DNA from: JAMXLO01 sp037201625
GTDB lineage: Bacteria > Pseudomonadota > Alphaproteobacteria > Acetobacterales > Acetobacteraceae
DNA length: 64,000 nucleotides
Assembly (NCBI GenBank): GCA_037201625.1
Contig: JBBCGR010000003.1
Location: 2,108,001 to 2,172,000 of the forward strand
Direction of reading: 5' to 3'
Shown here: one piece after another, positions 51,649 to 60,493 of the stretch
Layout of the letters: each line of letters starts with the position of its first letter
Numbering within the stretch: position 1 is the first letter of the stretch
Notes under the pieces: model-generated
What the model was told of the DNA's origin: nothing
What the model saw: only the letters and a program-made list of their open reading frames with translations
Database searches by the model: none
Made by a program: the position numbers and the translations under genes

Positions 51649-52335
51649 TCAGGCGGGCTTCACCAGGCGGAACAGCAGCTTGTCGCAGACCGCGTAGTCC
51701 ACCGCATCCATCAGCCGCGGATAGTAACGCCGGTCCTTGGGCGCCGGGACGAAGCCTTCATAGCCGAAACGCCGCACGGCGACATCGAACCCGGCGGCGG
51801 CGAACGCATCGGCATAGTCCTCGGGCGCGCGGTCCTGCACCGGTGCATTGGTGGAATCGCCGATCACATCGCGCCAGCGCGGCCAGAGCGGGCTGTCGGT
51901 GTGGCATCCGGTCACCGCGTAGTAGACGCCCCCGGCGCGCAATGCGGCATGGACGCTGGCGGCGTGGGAGACGAGGTCGGGCAGCAGGTAGATGACCTCA
52001 TAGCTGAAGGCGAGGTCGAAGCGGCCTGGCCAGGATGCGAGTTCGGCCGCCACCTCGTAGTCGACCGGCGCAGTGCCGGCGAGCGAGCGTGCGGCGGCGA
52101 TCGATTCGTGCGCGATATCGACGCCCAACCCATGACGGAACGGCCGCAGCGCGAACAGCAGGCGCAGGAAGCCGCCACGGTTGCAGCCGAAATCGACCAC
52201 CTCGCGCGTCGACAGGTCGCGTTCCGGCACCTTCTCGATGAAATGCCGCCACAGCGGACGATGGCCCTCTTCCATGGCCGCTTCGCGCGCCGCGTCGCTG
52301 TGCCAGGTGCCGTAGGAGAGCGGTTCGTTGCTCAT
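51649..52335 (-). CDS. Class I SAM-dependent methyltransferase
   Basis: A 228-residue methyltransferase. Motif I is REVVDFGCNRGGFLRLLF (~residues 44-61), followed by GLGVDIAHESIAAAR and a DLAFSYEVIYLLPD motif. The C-terminal part (YEGFVPAPKDRRYYPRLMDAVDYAV) is probably the substrate side. Substrate unknown. AAGG lies ~6 bp before the ATG. It is the last minus-strand gene before tonB, 80 bp away, with no obvious relation to it. Confidence 0.8.
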   Translation of the reverse strand: MSNEPLSYGTWHSDAAREAAMEEGHRPLWRHFIEKVPERDLSTREVVDFGCNRGGFLRLLFALRPFRHGLGVDIAHESIAAARSLAGTAPVDYEVAAELASWPGRFDLAFSYEVIYLLPDLVSHAASVHAALRAGGVYYAVTGCHTDSPLWPRWRDVIGDSTNAPVQDRAPEDYADAFAAAGFDVAVRRFGYEGFVPAPKDRRYYPRLMDAVDYAVCDKLLFRLVKPA

Positions 52336-52415
52336 GGAGGCCTTTCCGGCATGCCTGCCGCTGTTGCTTGGGACACCGCGCACAGTGCTGCGGTGGCTTC
52401 GATGACGCAACGGGA

Positions 52416-53558
52416 TCAGTCCTGCAACGCGAACCGGACCTGGACCGTGACCGTCATGCGGTCCTGCGGCATCGCGGCGGGGAACGGCGGCAGCATCGCC
52501 TCGCGCAGCATCGCTTCCGCCGCCGCATCCAGGATCGCCGAGCCCGACCCGCGGGAGATGGCGACGCCGCGCACCCGGCCCGAGCGCTCCACCGTGAATG
52601 TCACCACCACGCTGCCGGTCTCCCCGCGCCGCCGTGCCTCGGCGGGATAGGTCCGGTGGGCCGCCAACCAGGCTGCGAGGTCCTGCCGCCACGAGGGGCT
52701 GACCGCCGCCAGTGCCGGTGCGGCGGGAGGCGATGGCGGGGGGTCGATGGATGGCACGGTGGCCGGTGGTGTCGGCGGTGCAGGGGTCAACCTGGGGCGA
52801 AGGGTAACCGCTGGGCGGGGACTTGACGGGGGCGGAGCCGGGCGGGACGGCGGCCGCGGCGGCGCGGATGGCGGTGCCGACGGCGGCGGTTGGGGCGGTG
52901 GGGGTAATGGCTTGGGTCGCGCCGGTTCGGGCTGTTGCGATTCCACGATCGGCGGCGGCGGTGGCGTGGACGGCGCAAGTTCGAGTGGCGGCGGCGCGGG
53001 TGCTGGCGGTCCAACGGTCGGCAGTGGCGGCGCGCGTTCGAGTGGCGACGGCGGCAACGTCGGCGTGGGTGGTCGCGGTTCCACGATCGGTGCCGGCGGC
53101 GGCGGCACGGCCGGTGCGGGTTCGAGTGGCGGCAGCGGCTCCGGCGGTGGCGGTTCGGGTGGTCGCGGTTCCACGATTAGTGCCGGCGGCGGCGGCACGG
53201 CCGGTGCGGGTTCGAGTGGCGGCAGCCGCTCCGGCGGTGGCGGTTCGGGTGGTCGCGCTCCCACGATCGGTGTCGGCGGCGGTGGCACGGGCGATGCGAG
53301 TTCGAGTGGCGCCGGCGGCACGGGCAACGGCGCGGACTGTGACGCCTCGAGCGGGGTGATCGGCGGCGCGGCTGGCTCCGCCTTCGCCCCCCCTGGCAAC
53401 CGTTGGAACACGACCTCGACCGGCGATTGCGCCACCGGTGACGGCGCCACCTCTCGTCGCTCCAGCCAGAGCGTGACGCCACAGGCCACCAGCACGTGCA
53501 GCAGCAACGACAGCGCCACCGCGGCAACCCGCCGCCCAGAAGCGTCACCGGACGGCAT
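52416..53558 (-). CDS. tonB: TonB energy-transducing protein with very long Pro-rich spacer
   Basis: A 380-residue TonB. One N-terminal membrane segment (RRVAAVALSLLLHVLVACGVTLW) includes the SxxxH-type helix that contacts ExbB/D. Residues ~55-285 are a Pro/Glu/Leu-rich periplasmic spacer made partly of 30-residue repeats. The C-terminal TonB domain (~295-380) has YPAEARRRGETGSVVVTFTVERSGRVRGVAISRGSG. ExbB/ExbD genes are not nearby. The start at 53558 is preferred; an ATG at 53606 lies inside the probable promoter palindrome. It is divergent to a TonB-dependent receptor, which it probably serves. Confidence 0.9.
   Translation of the reverse strand: MPSGDASGRRVAAVALSLLLHVLVACGVTLWLERREVAPSPVAQSPVEVVFQRLPGGAKAEPAAPPITPLEASQSAPLPVPPAPLELASPVPPPPTPIVGARPPEPPPPERLPPLEPAPAVPPPPALIVEPRPPEPPPPEPLPPLEPAPAVPPPPAPIVEPRPPTPTLPPSPLERAPPLPTVGPPAPAPPPLELAPSTPPPPPIVESQQPEPARPKPLPPPPQPPPSAPPSAPPRPPSRPAPPPSSPRPAVTLRPRLTPAPPTPPATVPSIDPPPSPPAAPALAAVSPSWRQDLAAWLAAHRTYPAEARRRGETGSVVVTFTVERSGRVRGVAISRGSGSAILDAAAEAMLREAMLPPFPAAMPQDRMTVTVQVRFALQD
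53071..53310. repeat. 90-bp tandem repeats within tonB
   Basis: GGTCGCGGTTCCACGAT recurs at 53071, 53161 and (as GGTCGCGCTCCCACGAT) 53251, a period of exactly 90 bp. The first two units differ at only a few bases; the third is partial and more diverged. Each unit codes for 30 residues of the Pro-rich spacer (core PPEPPPPEPLPPLEPAPAV). Confidence 0.85.
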
Positions 53559-53590
53559 TCCAACGGGTTGCCGAGCCGGCAGAATTAGTA

Positions 53591-53610
53591 CGTTATAATG
53601 TATCATAACG
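53591..53610. promoter_or_regulatory. Palindrome overlapping divergent tonB / receptor promoters
   Basis: CGTTATAATGTATCATAACG is an inverted repeat (CGTTAT...ATAACG). It contains a perfect -10 box TATAAT on the plus strand (53594-53599) facing the receptor gene and TATGAT on the minus strand (53607-53602) facing tonB. No strong -35 is seen, which suggests activation or tight control. Binding of one regulator to this site could control both genes at once. Confidence 0.6.
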
Positions 53611-53656
53611 AACGCAGTCTCGCCGCAAGGCGCGAAGATGGGAAGGGTCACCGCCA

Positions 53657-55777
53657 ATGCGGCATCGTCACGCTCTGCTCTCCGTTTGCCTGGTCGCCGC
53701 ACTGGCACCGCCGGCGCATGCCCAGGACCCGGCACAGGACGGCGCCCCCGTCTCGCTCGATCTCGACGTTGTGGCGCGCCGCCTCGACCAGGCGCGCCAC
53801 CAGATCCAGCCGAGCCTTGGCGCCAGCGTCTATGATTTCTCACCGCAGGCGCTGCAGATCATCCCGCAGGGTGCCGATGCGCCGCTCAATCAGGTGCTGC
53901 TGCGCGCGCCCGGCGTGGCGCAGGACAGCTTCGGCCAGATCCATGTGCGCGGTGAGCATGCCAACGTGCAGTTCCGCCTGAACGGCGTCGAGTTGCCTGA
54001 AGGGCTCTCGGTGTTCGGCCAGGCCATCGTGTCGCGCTTCGCGGAACGGATGTCACTCATCACCGGCGCGCTGCCGGCGCAGTACGGCTTCCAGACCGCC
54101 GGCGTGGTCGACATCCAGACCAAGACCGGCACCACCAATCCCGGCCTTGCACTATCGATGTACGGTGGCAGCAGCCACTGGCTGCAGCCGAGTTTCGAGT
54201 ACGGTGGCCGCAGCGGTCCGGTCGACTGGTTCGTCACCGGCGATTTCCTGCACAACGACCGCGGCATCGAGAATCCCACATCGGCGTCCAGTGCGATCCA
54301 CGACAAGACCAACCAGTTCCACGGCCTCGCCTACGCCTCTGCCATCATCGACCCTGACACCAGGATCAGCATGATCCTCGGCGGCTTCGACGGGCAGTTC
54401 CAGATTCCCAACAACCCGGGCCAGCCGACCTTGGGCTTTCCGGTGAACGGCATCACCGGTTTCAACAGCGCCAGCCTCAACGAGAATCAGCGCGAGCGGA
54501 ACGACTTCGCCATCCTGTCGCTGCAGAAGCATGTCCGCGACATCGACGTGCAGGTCTCCGCCTATACCCGCTATAGCTGGCTCCGCTTCTCGCCCGACGT
54601 CCTCGGCGACCTGCTGTTCAACGGCATCGCACAGCAGGCGACACGATCGAGCGCGGCCTACGGCGTGCAGGCCGACGCAAGCTGGCGGGTCAGCGAACAG
54701 CACACGTTGCGCGCCGGCGTGCTGGTGCAGCAGGCGATCACCACTTCCAACACATTCTCGCAGGTGCTGCCGGTAGACGCGGCCGGCGCGCCGACGACCG
54801 ACATCCCGATGGGCATCGCCGACAGCTTCAACAAGACCGGCGCGCTGTACGGCGTGTATATCCAGGATGAGTGGCGCATCCTGCCGGTGCTGACGATCAA
54901 TGCCGGCCTGCGATTCGACGCGGTCGAGCAGTTCACCCACGAGAGCCAGGTCAGCCCGCGCGTCAACGTCGTCTGGCAGCCCACCGCGACGACCACACTG
55001 CATGCGGGCTATGCGCGCTACTTCGTGCCGCCGCCGTTCGAACTGGTATCGCCTGCAACGGTGTCGAAATTCCTCGATACCACAGCCGCGCCGGCGCTGA
55101 CGCAGAACGATCCGGTACGCGCTGAGCGCTCGCATTATTTCGATGTCGGCGCGAGCCAGGTGGTGGTGCCGGGACTGACGATCGGCATCGATGGCTACTA
55201 CAAGATTACCCACAACGTGCTGGATGAGGGGCAGTTCGGCGCACCCATCGTGCTGACGGCGTTCAACTATGACCAGGGCCGGCAATACGGCATCGAGGTG
55301 ACCGGCAGCTACGATCGTGGCCCGTGGTCGATCTACGGCAATCTCGCGTGGTCACGCGCGCTGGGGAAGCGCATCACCTCCGCGCAGTTCAACTTCGACC
55401 CCGACGAACTGGCCTTCATCGCCGACAACTTCATCCATCTCGACCACGACCAGACATGGACGGGTTCCGCCGGCGTTGCCTACACGCTCAACCGGGAGAG
55501 CGACCACCCGACACGCTTCGCCGCCGATGCGCTAGTGCAAAGCGGGTTGCGATCCACCGCCCCGGGCGGCGCGCCGAACGGGATCGCGCTGCCGCACTAT
55601 GCCGTTGTCAACCTGTCGGTGGTGCAGAAACTGGCGACGGGCACGGAGCTTCGGCTCGACGTGCTCAATGTCGGCGATACAGTATACCAGATCCGGGACG
55701 GCAGCGGCGTCGGTGTCGGCGCACCGCAGTTCGGCCTGCGCCGCACGGTGCTGGCTGGGCTCACGCAGCGATTCTAG
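53657..55777 (+). CDS. TonB-dependent outer-membrane receptor
   Basis: A 706-residue receptor with a signal peptide (residues ~1-22, ending AHA), a plug domain (~55-165, with GQIHVRGEHANVQFRLNGVELPEG) and a 22-strand-type barrel ending in RF with terminal Phe. No classical TonB box is obvious, though VSLDLDVVA near residue 33 could serve. The substrate (siderophore, metal, cobalamin, sugar) cannot be told from the sequence. GGAAGGG precedes the ATG by ~9 bp. It is divergent to tonB across a shared palindrome. Confidence 0.9.
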   Translation: MRHRHALLSVCLVAALAPPAHAQDPAQDGAPVSLDLDVVARRLDQARHQIQPSLGASVYDFSPQALQIIPQGADAPLNQVLLRAPGVAQDSFGQIHVRGEHANVQFRLNGVELPEGLSVFGQAIVSRFAERMSLITGALPAQYGFQTAGVVDIQTKTGTTNPGLALSMYGGSSHWLQPSFEYGGRSGPVDWFVTGDFLHNDRGIENPTSASSAIHDKTNQFHGLAYASAIIDPDTRISMILGGFDGQFQIPNNPGQPTLGFPVNGITGFNSASLNENQRERNDFAILSLQKHVRDIDVQVSAYTRYSWLRFSPDVLGDLLFNGIAQQATRSSAAYGVQADASWRVSEQHTLRAGVLVQQAITTSNTFSQVLPVDAAGAPTTDIPMGIADSFNKTGALYGVYIQDEWRILPVLTINAGLRFDAVEQFTHESQVSPRVNVVWQPTATTTLHAGYARYFVPPPFELVSPATVSKFLDTTAAPALTQNDPVRAERSHYFDVGASQVVVPGLTIGIDGYYKITHNVLDEGQFGAPIVLTAFNYDQGRQYGIEVTGSYDRGPWSIYGNLAWSRALGKRITSAQFNFDPDELAFIADNFIHLDHDQTWTGSAGVAYTLNRESDHPTRFAADALVQSGLRSTAPGGAPNGIALPHYAVVNLSVVQKLATGTELRLDVLNVGDTVYQIRDGSGVGVGAPQFGLRRTVLAGLTQRF

Positions 55778-55820
55778 CGCGTGACGGAGACGCGGCCTCT
55801 TGCCGCTTCGAGTGAAGGTC

Positions 55821-56936
55821 CTACCCGATGACGCGGTCCTGGCGCAGCGCGGCCAGGGTCGCGGCGTCGTAGCCCAGCAGGCGGCTCAGCACCGCATCGG
55901 TATGCTCGCCGGGCATCGGCACCGGCCCGATCCGGCCCGGCGTCTTCGACATCTTGACCGTGACGCCTGGCACGTGGATCTCGCCGGCGATCGGGTCGTC
56001 GATCTTCACCAGCATCTCGCGCTCCCAGACATGCGGGTCCCGCGCGACCTCGGGAATCGAGCGGACCGGCGCGACCGGCACGCCGATTTCCATCAGCGCC
56101 GCGCAGATCGCCGCGACCGGCTGGGCGGCACACCATGCCTCCAGCGCCTCGCGCTCGACGCCACCGGTGGCCTCGCCCGTCACGAGTTGGCCCAGCCGCG
56201 CCGCCATCTCCCGCCCGGTCGCCGAGATCACCACCCAGCCGTCCTGGGCGCGATACGGCGGACGGCCGCCCTCACCGCCCTCCTCGCCGGTCTCCAGATA
56301 ATAGGCGGTGGGGATCTCCACCATGGTCAGCGCCGAATCGAGCAGGCAGACATCGACAAGCTGCCCCTCGCCCGTGCGGTCGCGATGGCGCAGCGCGGCC
56401 AGCGCACCGATCGTGGCGTGCAGCGCGGTGTAACGGTCCACGACCGATGAGGCGGTGCCGAGTGGCTGGCCCACCGGCTTGCCGGTGAGCGCCATCAGGC
56501 CGCTCATGGCCTGGCCGAGAGGATCGAACGCCGGGCGGTCCGTGTATGGGCCGTACTGGCCGAAGCCGGAGACCGAGACCAGGACGATGCCGGGGTTGAG
56601 CGCGCGCAGCGCCTCATAGTCGAAGCCCATCGCCTGCATCGTGCCGGGCCGGAAATTCTCCAGCACGATGTCGGCGGTCTTCACCAGGCTGGCGAACACC
56701 TCCTTGCCGCGCGGCGTGCGCAGGTCGAGGCAGATGCTCTGCTTGCCGCGATTGTAGACGGTGAAATAGATGCTCTGCCCGCGCACGACGGGCGCCATGC
56801 GACGCGTCTCCTCGCCGCCCAGGCGCTCGATCTTGATCACCTCCGCGCCGAGATCCGACAGGATCATGCCGCCGCGCGGCCCGGCCTGGTAGCGCGCCAG
56901 TTCCAGCACACGCACGCCATCGAGGCTGAGGCTCAT
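55821..56936 (-). CDS. CaiB/BaiF (class III) CoA-transferase
   Basis: A 371-residue family III CoA-transferase moving CoA between carboxylic acids. The N-terminal GVRVLELARYQAGPRGGMILSDLGAEVIKIE is the CoA-binding Rossmann core. The catalytic Asp is expected in the FDPLGQAMSGLMALTG/VVDRYTALHATIGALAAL region, and LENFRPGTMQAMGFDYEAL is typical. The substrate acid is unknown. A strong AAGGAGG precedes the ATG by ~9 bp. It lies 115 bp beyond the thrC stop on the same strand and converges on the receptor gene. Confidence 0.88.
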   Translation of the reverse strand: MSLSLDGVRVLELARYQAGPRGGMILSDLGAEVIKIERLGGEETRRMAPVVRGQSIYFTVYNRGKQSICLDLRTPRGKEVFASLVKTADIVLENFRPGTMQAMGFDYEALRALNPGIVLVSVSGFGQYGPYTDRPAFDPLGQAMSGLMALTGKPVGQPLGTASSVVDRYTALHATIGALAALRHRDRTGEGQLVDVCLLDSALTMVEIPTAYYLETGEEGGEGGRPPYRAQDGWVVISATGREMAARLGQLVTGEATGGVEREALEAWCAAQPVAAICAALMEIGVPVAPVRSIPEVARDPHVWEREMLVKIDDPIAGEIHVPGVTVKMSKTPGRIGPVPMPGEHTDAVLSRLLGYDAATLAALRQDRVIG

Positions 56937-57051
56937 CGCAGCAATCCTCCTTCGACACGCTGCACCACGCGTCCGCCACAATGCGCCACCCTGGCGCCGT
57001 GGCACAGGGCACTCCGCGCCGCGGCGACGATCGCCGCACGGCCGCAGCGGT

Positions 57052-58452
57052 TCATGCGTTGCGCCGGGCCAGGGTGCGGACCTGCGCCTCGACCGGCGCC
57101 AGCGCGTTCGGCAGCGTGACGAGACGCTCGGGCCGCTCGAACAGGTCGGCGAGCCGCGGCGGCAGCGGCGGGCGGAGGCCGATGGCGTGCTCGATCGCGT
57201 CGGGGAACTTCGCCGGATGCGCGGTGGCGACCGCGACCGTGGCCACGCCGTGCTGCGGCAGATGCGCCCGCGCCGCCGCCACGCCGACCGCGGTGTGGGG
57301 ATCGGCGACGTAGCCCGTCGCCTTGTGCAGCCGCTTGATCTCGCCGCAGATCCCCTCATCGTCCAGCCGGAAGCCGTGGAACAGCGAGCGGCAGCGGTGC
57401 CAGGCGGCGTCCGGCACCGCCATCCGCCCGGTGCGGCGGAACTCCGCCATGGTATCCGCAGTCGCGTCGCCGTCACGGTCCAGCAACTCGAACAGCATCC
57501 GCTCGAAGTTGGAGCTGACCTGGATATCCATGCTGGGCGATACGCTCGGCGCGACCTCGGCGATCGACATGTCGTTCGCGGCCAGGAAGCGAGTCAGGAT
57601 GTCGTTGCGGTTGGTGCCGACGATCAGCCGCGCCACCGGCAGCCCCATCCGCCGCGCGACCCAGGCCGCCAGCACGTTGCCGAAATTGCCGGTCGGCACG
57701 GCGAAGGCCACCTCGCGGTCGGGCGCTCCCAGCGCCAGCGCGGCGGCGACGTAGTACGGCACCTGCGCCGCGATGCGTGCCCAGTTGATCGAGTTCATCG
57801 CCGAAAGATGCATCTCCTGGCGGAACGGCGCGTCGACGAACATGGCCTTCACCAGGTCCTGGCAGTCGTCGAACGTCCCCTCGATCGCGATGTTGCCGAC
57901 GTTCGGTGCCAGCACCGTGGTCATCTGCCGGCGCTGCACCTCGCTCACGCGGCCGCGCGGGTGCAGGAAGGCGATGTCGACGCGATCGCGCCCGGCGCAC
58001 GCCTCGATCGCCGCCGAGCCGGTGTCGCCGGAGGTGGCGCCGACGATGGTCACGCGGGTGTCGCGGGCGGTCAGCACGTGGTCGAACAGGCGGCCGAGAA
58101 GCTGCAGCGCCATGTCCTTGAAGGACAGGGTGGGGCCATGGAACAGCTCCTGCACGAACAGCCCCGTCTCGAGCTGCACCAGCGGCACGGTGGCCGGGTG
58201 GCCGAAGCCGGCATAGGCATCCTCGCAGAGTGCGGCCAGCGTGGTGGACGGGATGGCGTCGCCGATGAAGGGCTGGATCACCCGCGCGGCCAGCGCGTGG
58301 TACGGCAGGCCGCGCATCGCTCGCCAGTCCGGCGGCAGGAAATGCGGCCAGGTTTCGGGGACGTAGAGGCCGCCGTCCTCCGCCAGCCCGGCCAGCAATA
58401 CACCGGGGAAATCGAGGATCGGGGCTTGGCCGCGGGTCGAGATGTAGCGCAT
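57052..58452 (-). CDS. thrC: Threonine synthase
   Basis: A PLP enzyme converting O-phosphohomoserine to threonine. The 466-residue protein is of the longer (yeast/E. coli-like) class: it begins MRYISTRGQAPILDF, has the PLP lysine K112 in HGPTLSFKDMALQLLG, GATSGDTGSAAIEA for phosphate binding, and NSINWARIAAQVPYY. The ATG chosen matches the family N-terminus; an earlier in-frame start would read through the palindromic repeat upstream. It is near but apart from the cytochrome oxidase assembly genes. Confidence 0.95.
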   Translation of the reverse strand: MRYISTRGQAPILDFPGVLLAGLAEDGGLYVPETWPHFLPPDWRAMRGLPYHALAARVIQPFIGDAIPSTTLAALCEDAYAGFGHPATVPLVQLETGLFVQELFHGPTLSFKDMALQLLGRLFDHVLTARDTRVTIVGATSGDTGSAAIEACAGRDRVDIAFLHPRGRVSEVQRRQMTTVLAPNVGNIAIEGTFDDCQDLVKAMFVDAPFRQEMHLSAMNSINWARIAAQVPYYVAAALALGAPDREVAFAVPTGNFGNVLAAWVARRMGLPVARLIVGTNRNDILTRFLAANDMSIAEVAPSVSPSMDIQVSSNFERMLFELLDRDGDATADTMAEFRRTGRMAVPDAAWHRCRSLFHGFRLDDEGICGEIKRLHKATGYVADPHTAVGVAAARAHLPQHGVATVAVATAHPAKFPDAIEHAIGLRPPLPPRLADLFERPERLVTLPNALAPVEAQVRTLARRNA

Positions 58453-58465
58453 GGGGATACAAGTA

Positions 58466-58563
58466 GAGCGTGATCCGCGCAGGTGGAACCAGCGGAGCGG
58501 TGGAATCACGCTCACGGACATCGAGCTGGAGCGGGTTCCGCGAGCCTGCACGAACGGAACCCG
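58466..58563. repeat. Two intergenic inverted repeats upstream of thrC
   Basis: GAGCGTGAT (58466-58474) faces ATCACGCTC (58505-58513), and CGGGTTCCG (58532-58540) faces CGGAACCCG (58555-58563). Both are perfect 9-bp arms. The pair resembles mosaic palindromic repeats found between genes in alphaproteobacteria and occupies most of the 159-bp gap. Confidence 0.7.
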
Positions 58564-58611
58564 TCCAGTGCAGCGGCCCGCGCACCCCAGCCCTCACCCG
58601 GCGCCGTCGCG

Positions 58612-58995
58612 CTACGGCTGCCGGGTCACCGTGAAATGCAGGCCGCACTCCCCGTTGGTGACGTCGCCGATGATCCGCGTCCCGGCCAGCTTGCCCACCA
58701 GCGTGATCCGCTCGGCGCCGCCGGTGATCGAACCGTCGGAGGCGATCGTGGCGTCCACCCAGGTGCGCCCGTCCCAGCGGTACTGGAAGGCCTGGCCGAT
58801 GACCTCGAGCCGGACGAGACCCGGGCGCGGACAGGTTCGGCTGTCCGCCTGGAACCGCGTGCTGGTGCCGCGATACTCCCCGTCCACGTTGGGCGGCAGA
58901 ACCGGCGGCGGTACCGGTGGCGGCGGCGGCGGCGCGGCGCAGGCGGTCACCGCAGCGCAGAACGCCGCGCACAGGCTCACACGGAGTGCGTCCAT
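58612..58995 (-). CDS. Small putative lipoprotein
   Basis: A 127-residue protein with a signal sequence and lipobox VTAC (Cys ~19), followed by a Pro-rich run (AAPPPPPPVPPPVLPP). The rest is a compact beta-rich domain containing GEYRGTSTRFQADSRTCPRPG and ECGLHFTVTRQP, with two Cys that could pair. This layout is common among uncharacterised alphaproteobacterial lipoproteins. It lies 10 bp after the M32 peptidase stop and may be the last gene of the ctaB operon. Confidence 0.7.
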   Translation of the reverse strand: MDALRVSLCAAFCAAVTACAAPPPPPPVPPPVLPPNVDGEYRGTSTRFQADSRTCPRPGLVRLEVIGQAFQYRWDGRTWVDATIASDGSITGGAERITLVGKLAGTRIIGDVTNGECGLHFTVTRQP

Positions 58996-59005
58996 TATCG
59001 TCCGT

Positions 59006-60493
59006 TCACTGGAGGTAGCGGGCGGTCAGATGCGCCTCGAAGTCGCCCGGGTCGAGCGGCTTCCCGGTGGCCTCGGCCAGCAGGTCGTTGAAGCCGAACA
59101 GGCTGCCCTGGCCGTGCACCTTGGCGCGCAGCCAGCCCAGCAGCGGCGCCAGGTCGCCGCGTCCGAGGGCGGCATCCAGGTCGGCGACCTCCCGCCGGGC
59201 CGCCGCCATGAGCTGTGCCGCGGCCATCGCGCCCAGCGTATAGGACGGAAAATAGCCGAACGCGCCGTCATACCAGTGGATGTCCTGCAGGCAGCCGCGC
59301 CTGTCGTCCGGTGGCACCAGCCCGAGCAGCGCTCGGAAGCCATCGTTCCACGCGCCCGGCAGATCGGCGACCGCGAGGCTGCCGGCAACCAGCGCCTGCT
59401 CGAGGCGGAAGCGCAGGATGACATGGGCCGGATAGGTCATCTCATCGGCGTCGACGCGGATGAAGCCGCGCTGGATGCGCCGCCACAGCCGCGCCAGGTT
59501 GGCCGGCCGATAGGGTTCCGCCTCGCCGCCGAAGGTTCCGTGCAGCTCCGGCCCGAGCCAGCCCAGGAACGCGTCCGAGCGGCAGGCCTGCATCTCGACG
59601 ATCAGCGACTGGCTCTCGTGCGCGGCCATGCCGGCCGCCTCGCCCACCGGCTGACGCGCCCAGGCGGCGGGCAGCCCGCGCTCGTACAGCGCGTGGCCGG
59701 TCTCGTGCACCACGGCGAGCACCGCCTGGGTGAAATCCGCTTCCTCATAGCGGGAGGTGATGCGCACGTCGGTGGGCGTGCCGCCGGAGAAGGGATGCGC
59801 CGAGCGGTCGAGCCGCGCATGGGCGAAGTCGAGGCCGAGACGCTCGGACAGGCGGCGGCACAGCGCCTCCTGCACCGCCACCGGGAACGGCTCCTGCGGC
59901 CGCAGCGGCGGCGGATTGCGGGCCTGGCGCTCTTCGGCCACCGGCAGGGCATGGCTCAGGAAGGCCTCGTATTCGGCGAATACCTTGGTCACATCGGCGG
60001 TGCGCATGCCGCGCTGATAGCCGTCCATCAGCGCATCGTACGGATCGAGCCCGAGCGCCGGCGCCAGGGCCGCGGCGGCCTCGCGCATCAGGCGCACGAC
60101 CTCCTCCAGGTGAGGCAGCACCATGGCGAAGTCCGACAGCCGGCGAGCCTCCCGCCACACCTTCTCGCAGGCGGAATTGGCCCGCGCCTGCGCCTCCACG
60201 AGGTCGGGCGGCATGGCGGTGGCGCGGGTGTAGCCGTGGCGCATCAGGCGCAGGTTGGCGGCCCGCCACGGATCGGCCTCGCCTGCCGCCTCCGCCTGGG
60301 CCAGGTCGTCGCCCACCACCGGCGCCACCAGCAGCGAGTGCGACAGGCCGGCCAGCACGGCAAGCTGGTCGCCGCGTGCCGCACCGCCGCCGCGCGGCAT
60401 CATGGTGGCGGCGTCCCAGCTCAGCATGGAGGACGCCTCGCCCAAGGTGGCGATGCGCGCGAACCGGGCGGTGAGCCGATCATAGGCCGTCAT
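59006..60493 (-). CDS. M32 family carboxypeptidase (carboxypeptidase Taq type)
   Basis: A 495-residue zinc metallocarboxypeptidase. The HExxH motif is HETGH at residues 263-267 (VVHETGHALYERGLP), and the HESQSLIVE motif (~292) supplies the third ligand. The N-terminal LSWDAATMMPRGGGAARGDQLAVLAGLSH and TRYEEADFTQ-like segment (TSRYEEADFTQAVLAVVHE) are family hallmarks. The enzyme trims C-terminal residues of peptides in the cytosol. Its ATG overlaps the SURF1 stop by 4 bp, so it is translated with the oxidase-assembly genes. Confidence 0.93.
   Translation of the reverse strand: MTAYDRLTARFARIATLGEASSMLSWDAATMMPRGGGAARGDQLAVLAGLSHSLLVAPVVGDDLAQAEAAGEADPWRAANLRLMRHGYTRATAMPPDLVEAQARANSACEKVWREARRLSDFAMVLPHLEEVVRLMREAAAALAPALGLDPYDALMDGYQRGMRTADVTKVFAEYEAFLSHALPVAEERQARNPPPLRPQEPFPVAVQEALCRRLSERLGLDFAHARLDRSAHPFSGGTPTDVRITSRYEEADFTQAVLAVVHETGHALYERGLPAAWARQPVGEAAGMAAHESQSLIVEMQACRSDAFLGWLGPELHGTFGGEAEPYRPANLARLWRRIQRGFIRVDADEMTYPAHVILRFRLEQALVAGSLAVADLPGAWNDGFRALLGLVPPDDRRGCLQDIHWYDGAFGYFPSYTLGAMAAAQLMAAARREVADLDAALGRGDLAPLLGWLRAKVHGQGSLFGFNDLLAEATGKPLDPGDFEAHLTARYLQ

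Noticed and set aside
52747..53598. A Gly/Ser-rich 283-codon plus-strand frame opposite tonB
   Set aside because: It mirrors the Pro-rich TonB spacer; the minus frame has a membrane anchor and a C-terminal TonB domain.
53591..53610. Assigning the tonB/receptor palindrome to Zur
   Set aside because: The half-sites look similar, but the inner spacing (8 bp) differs from the known GTTATA-N-TATAAC form.
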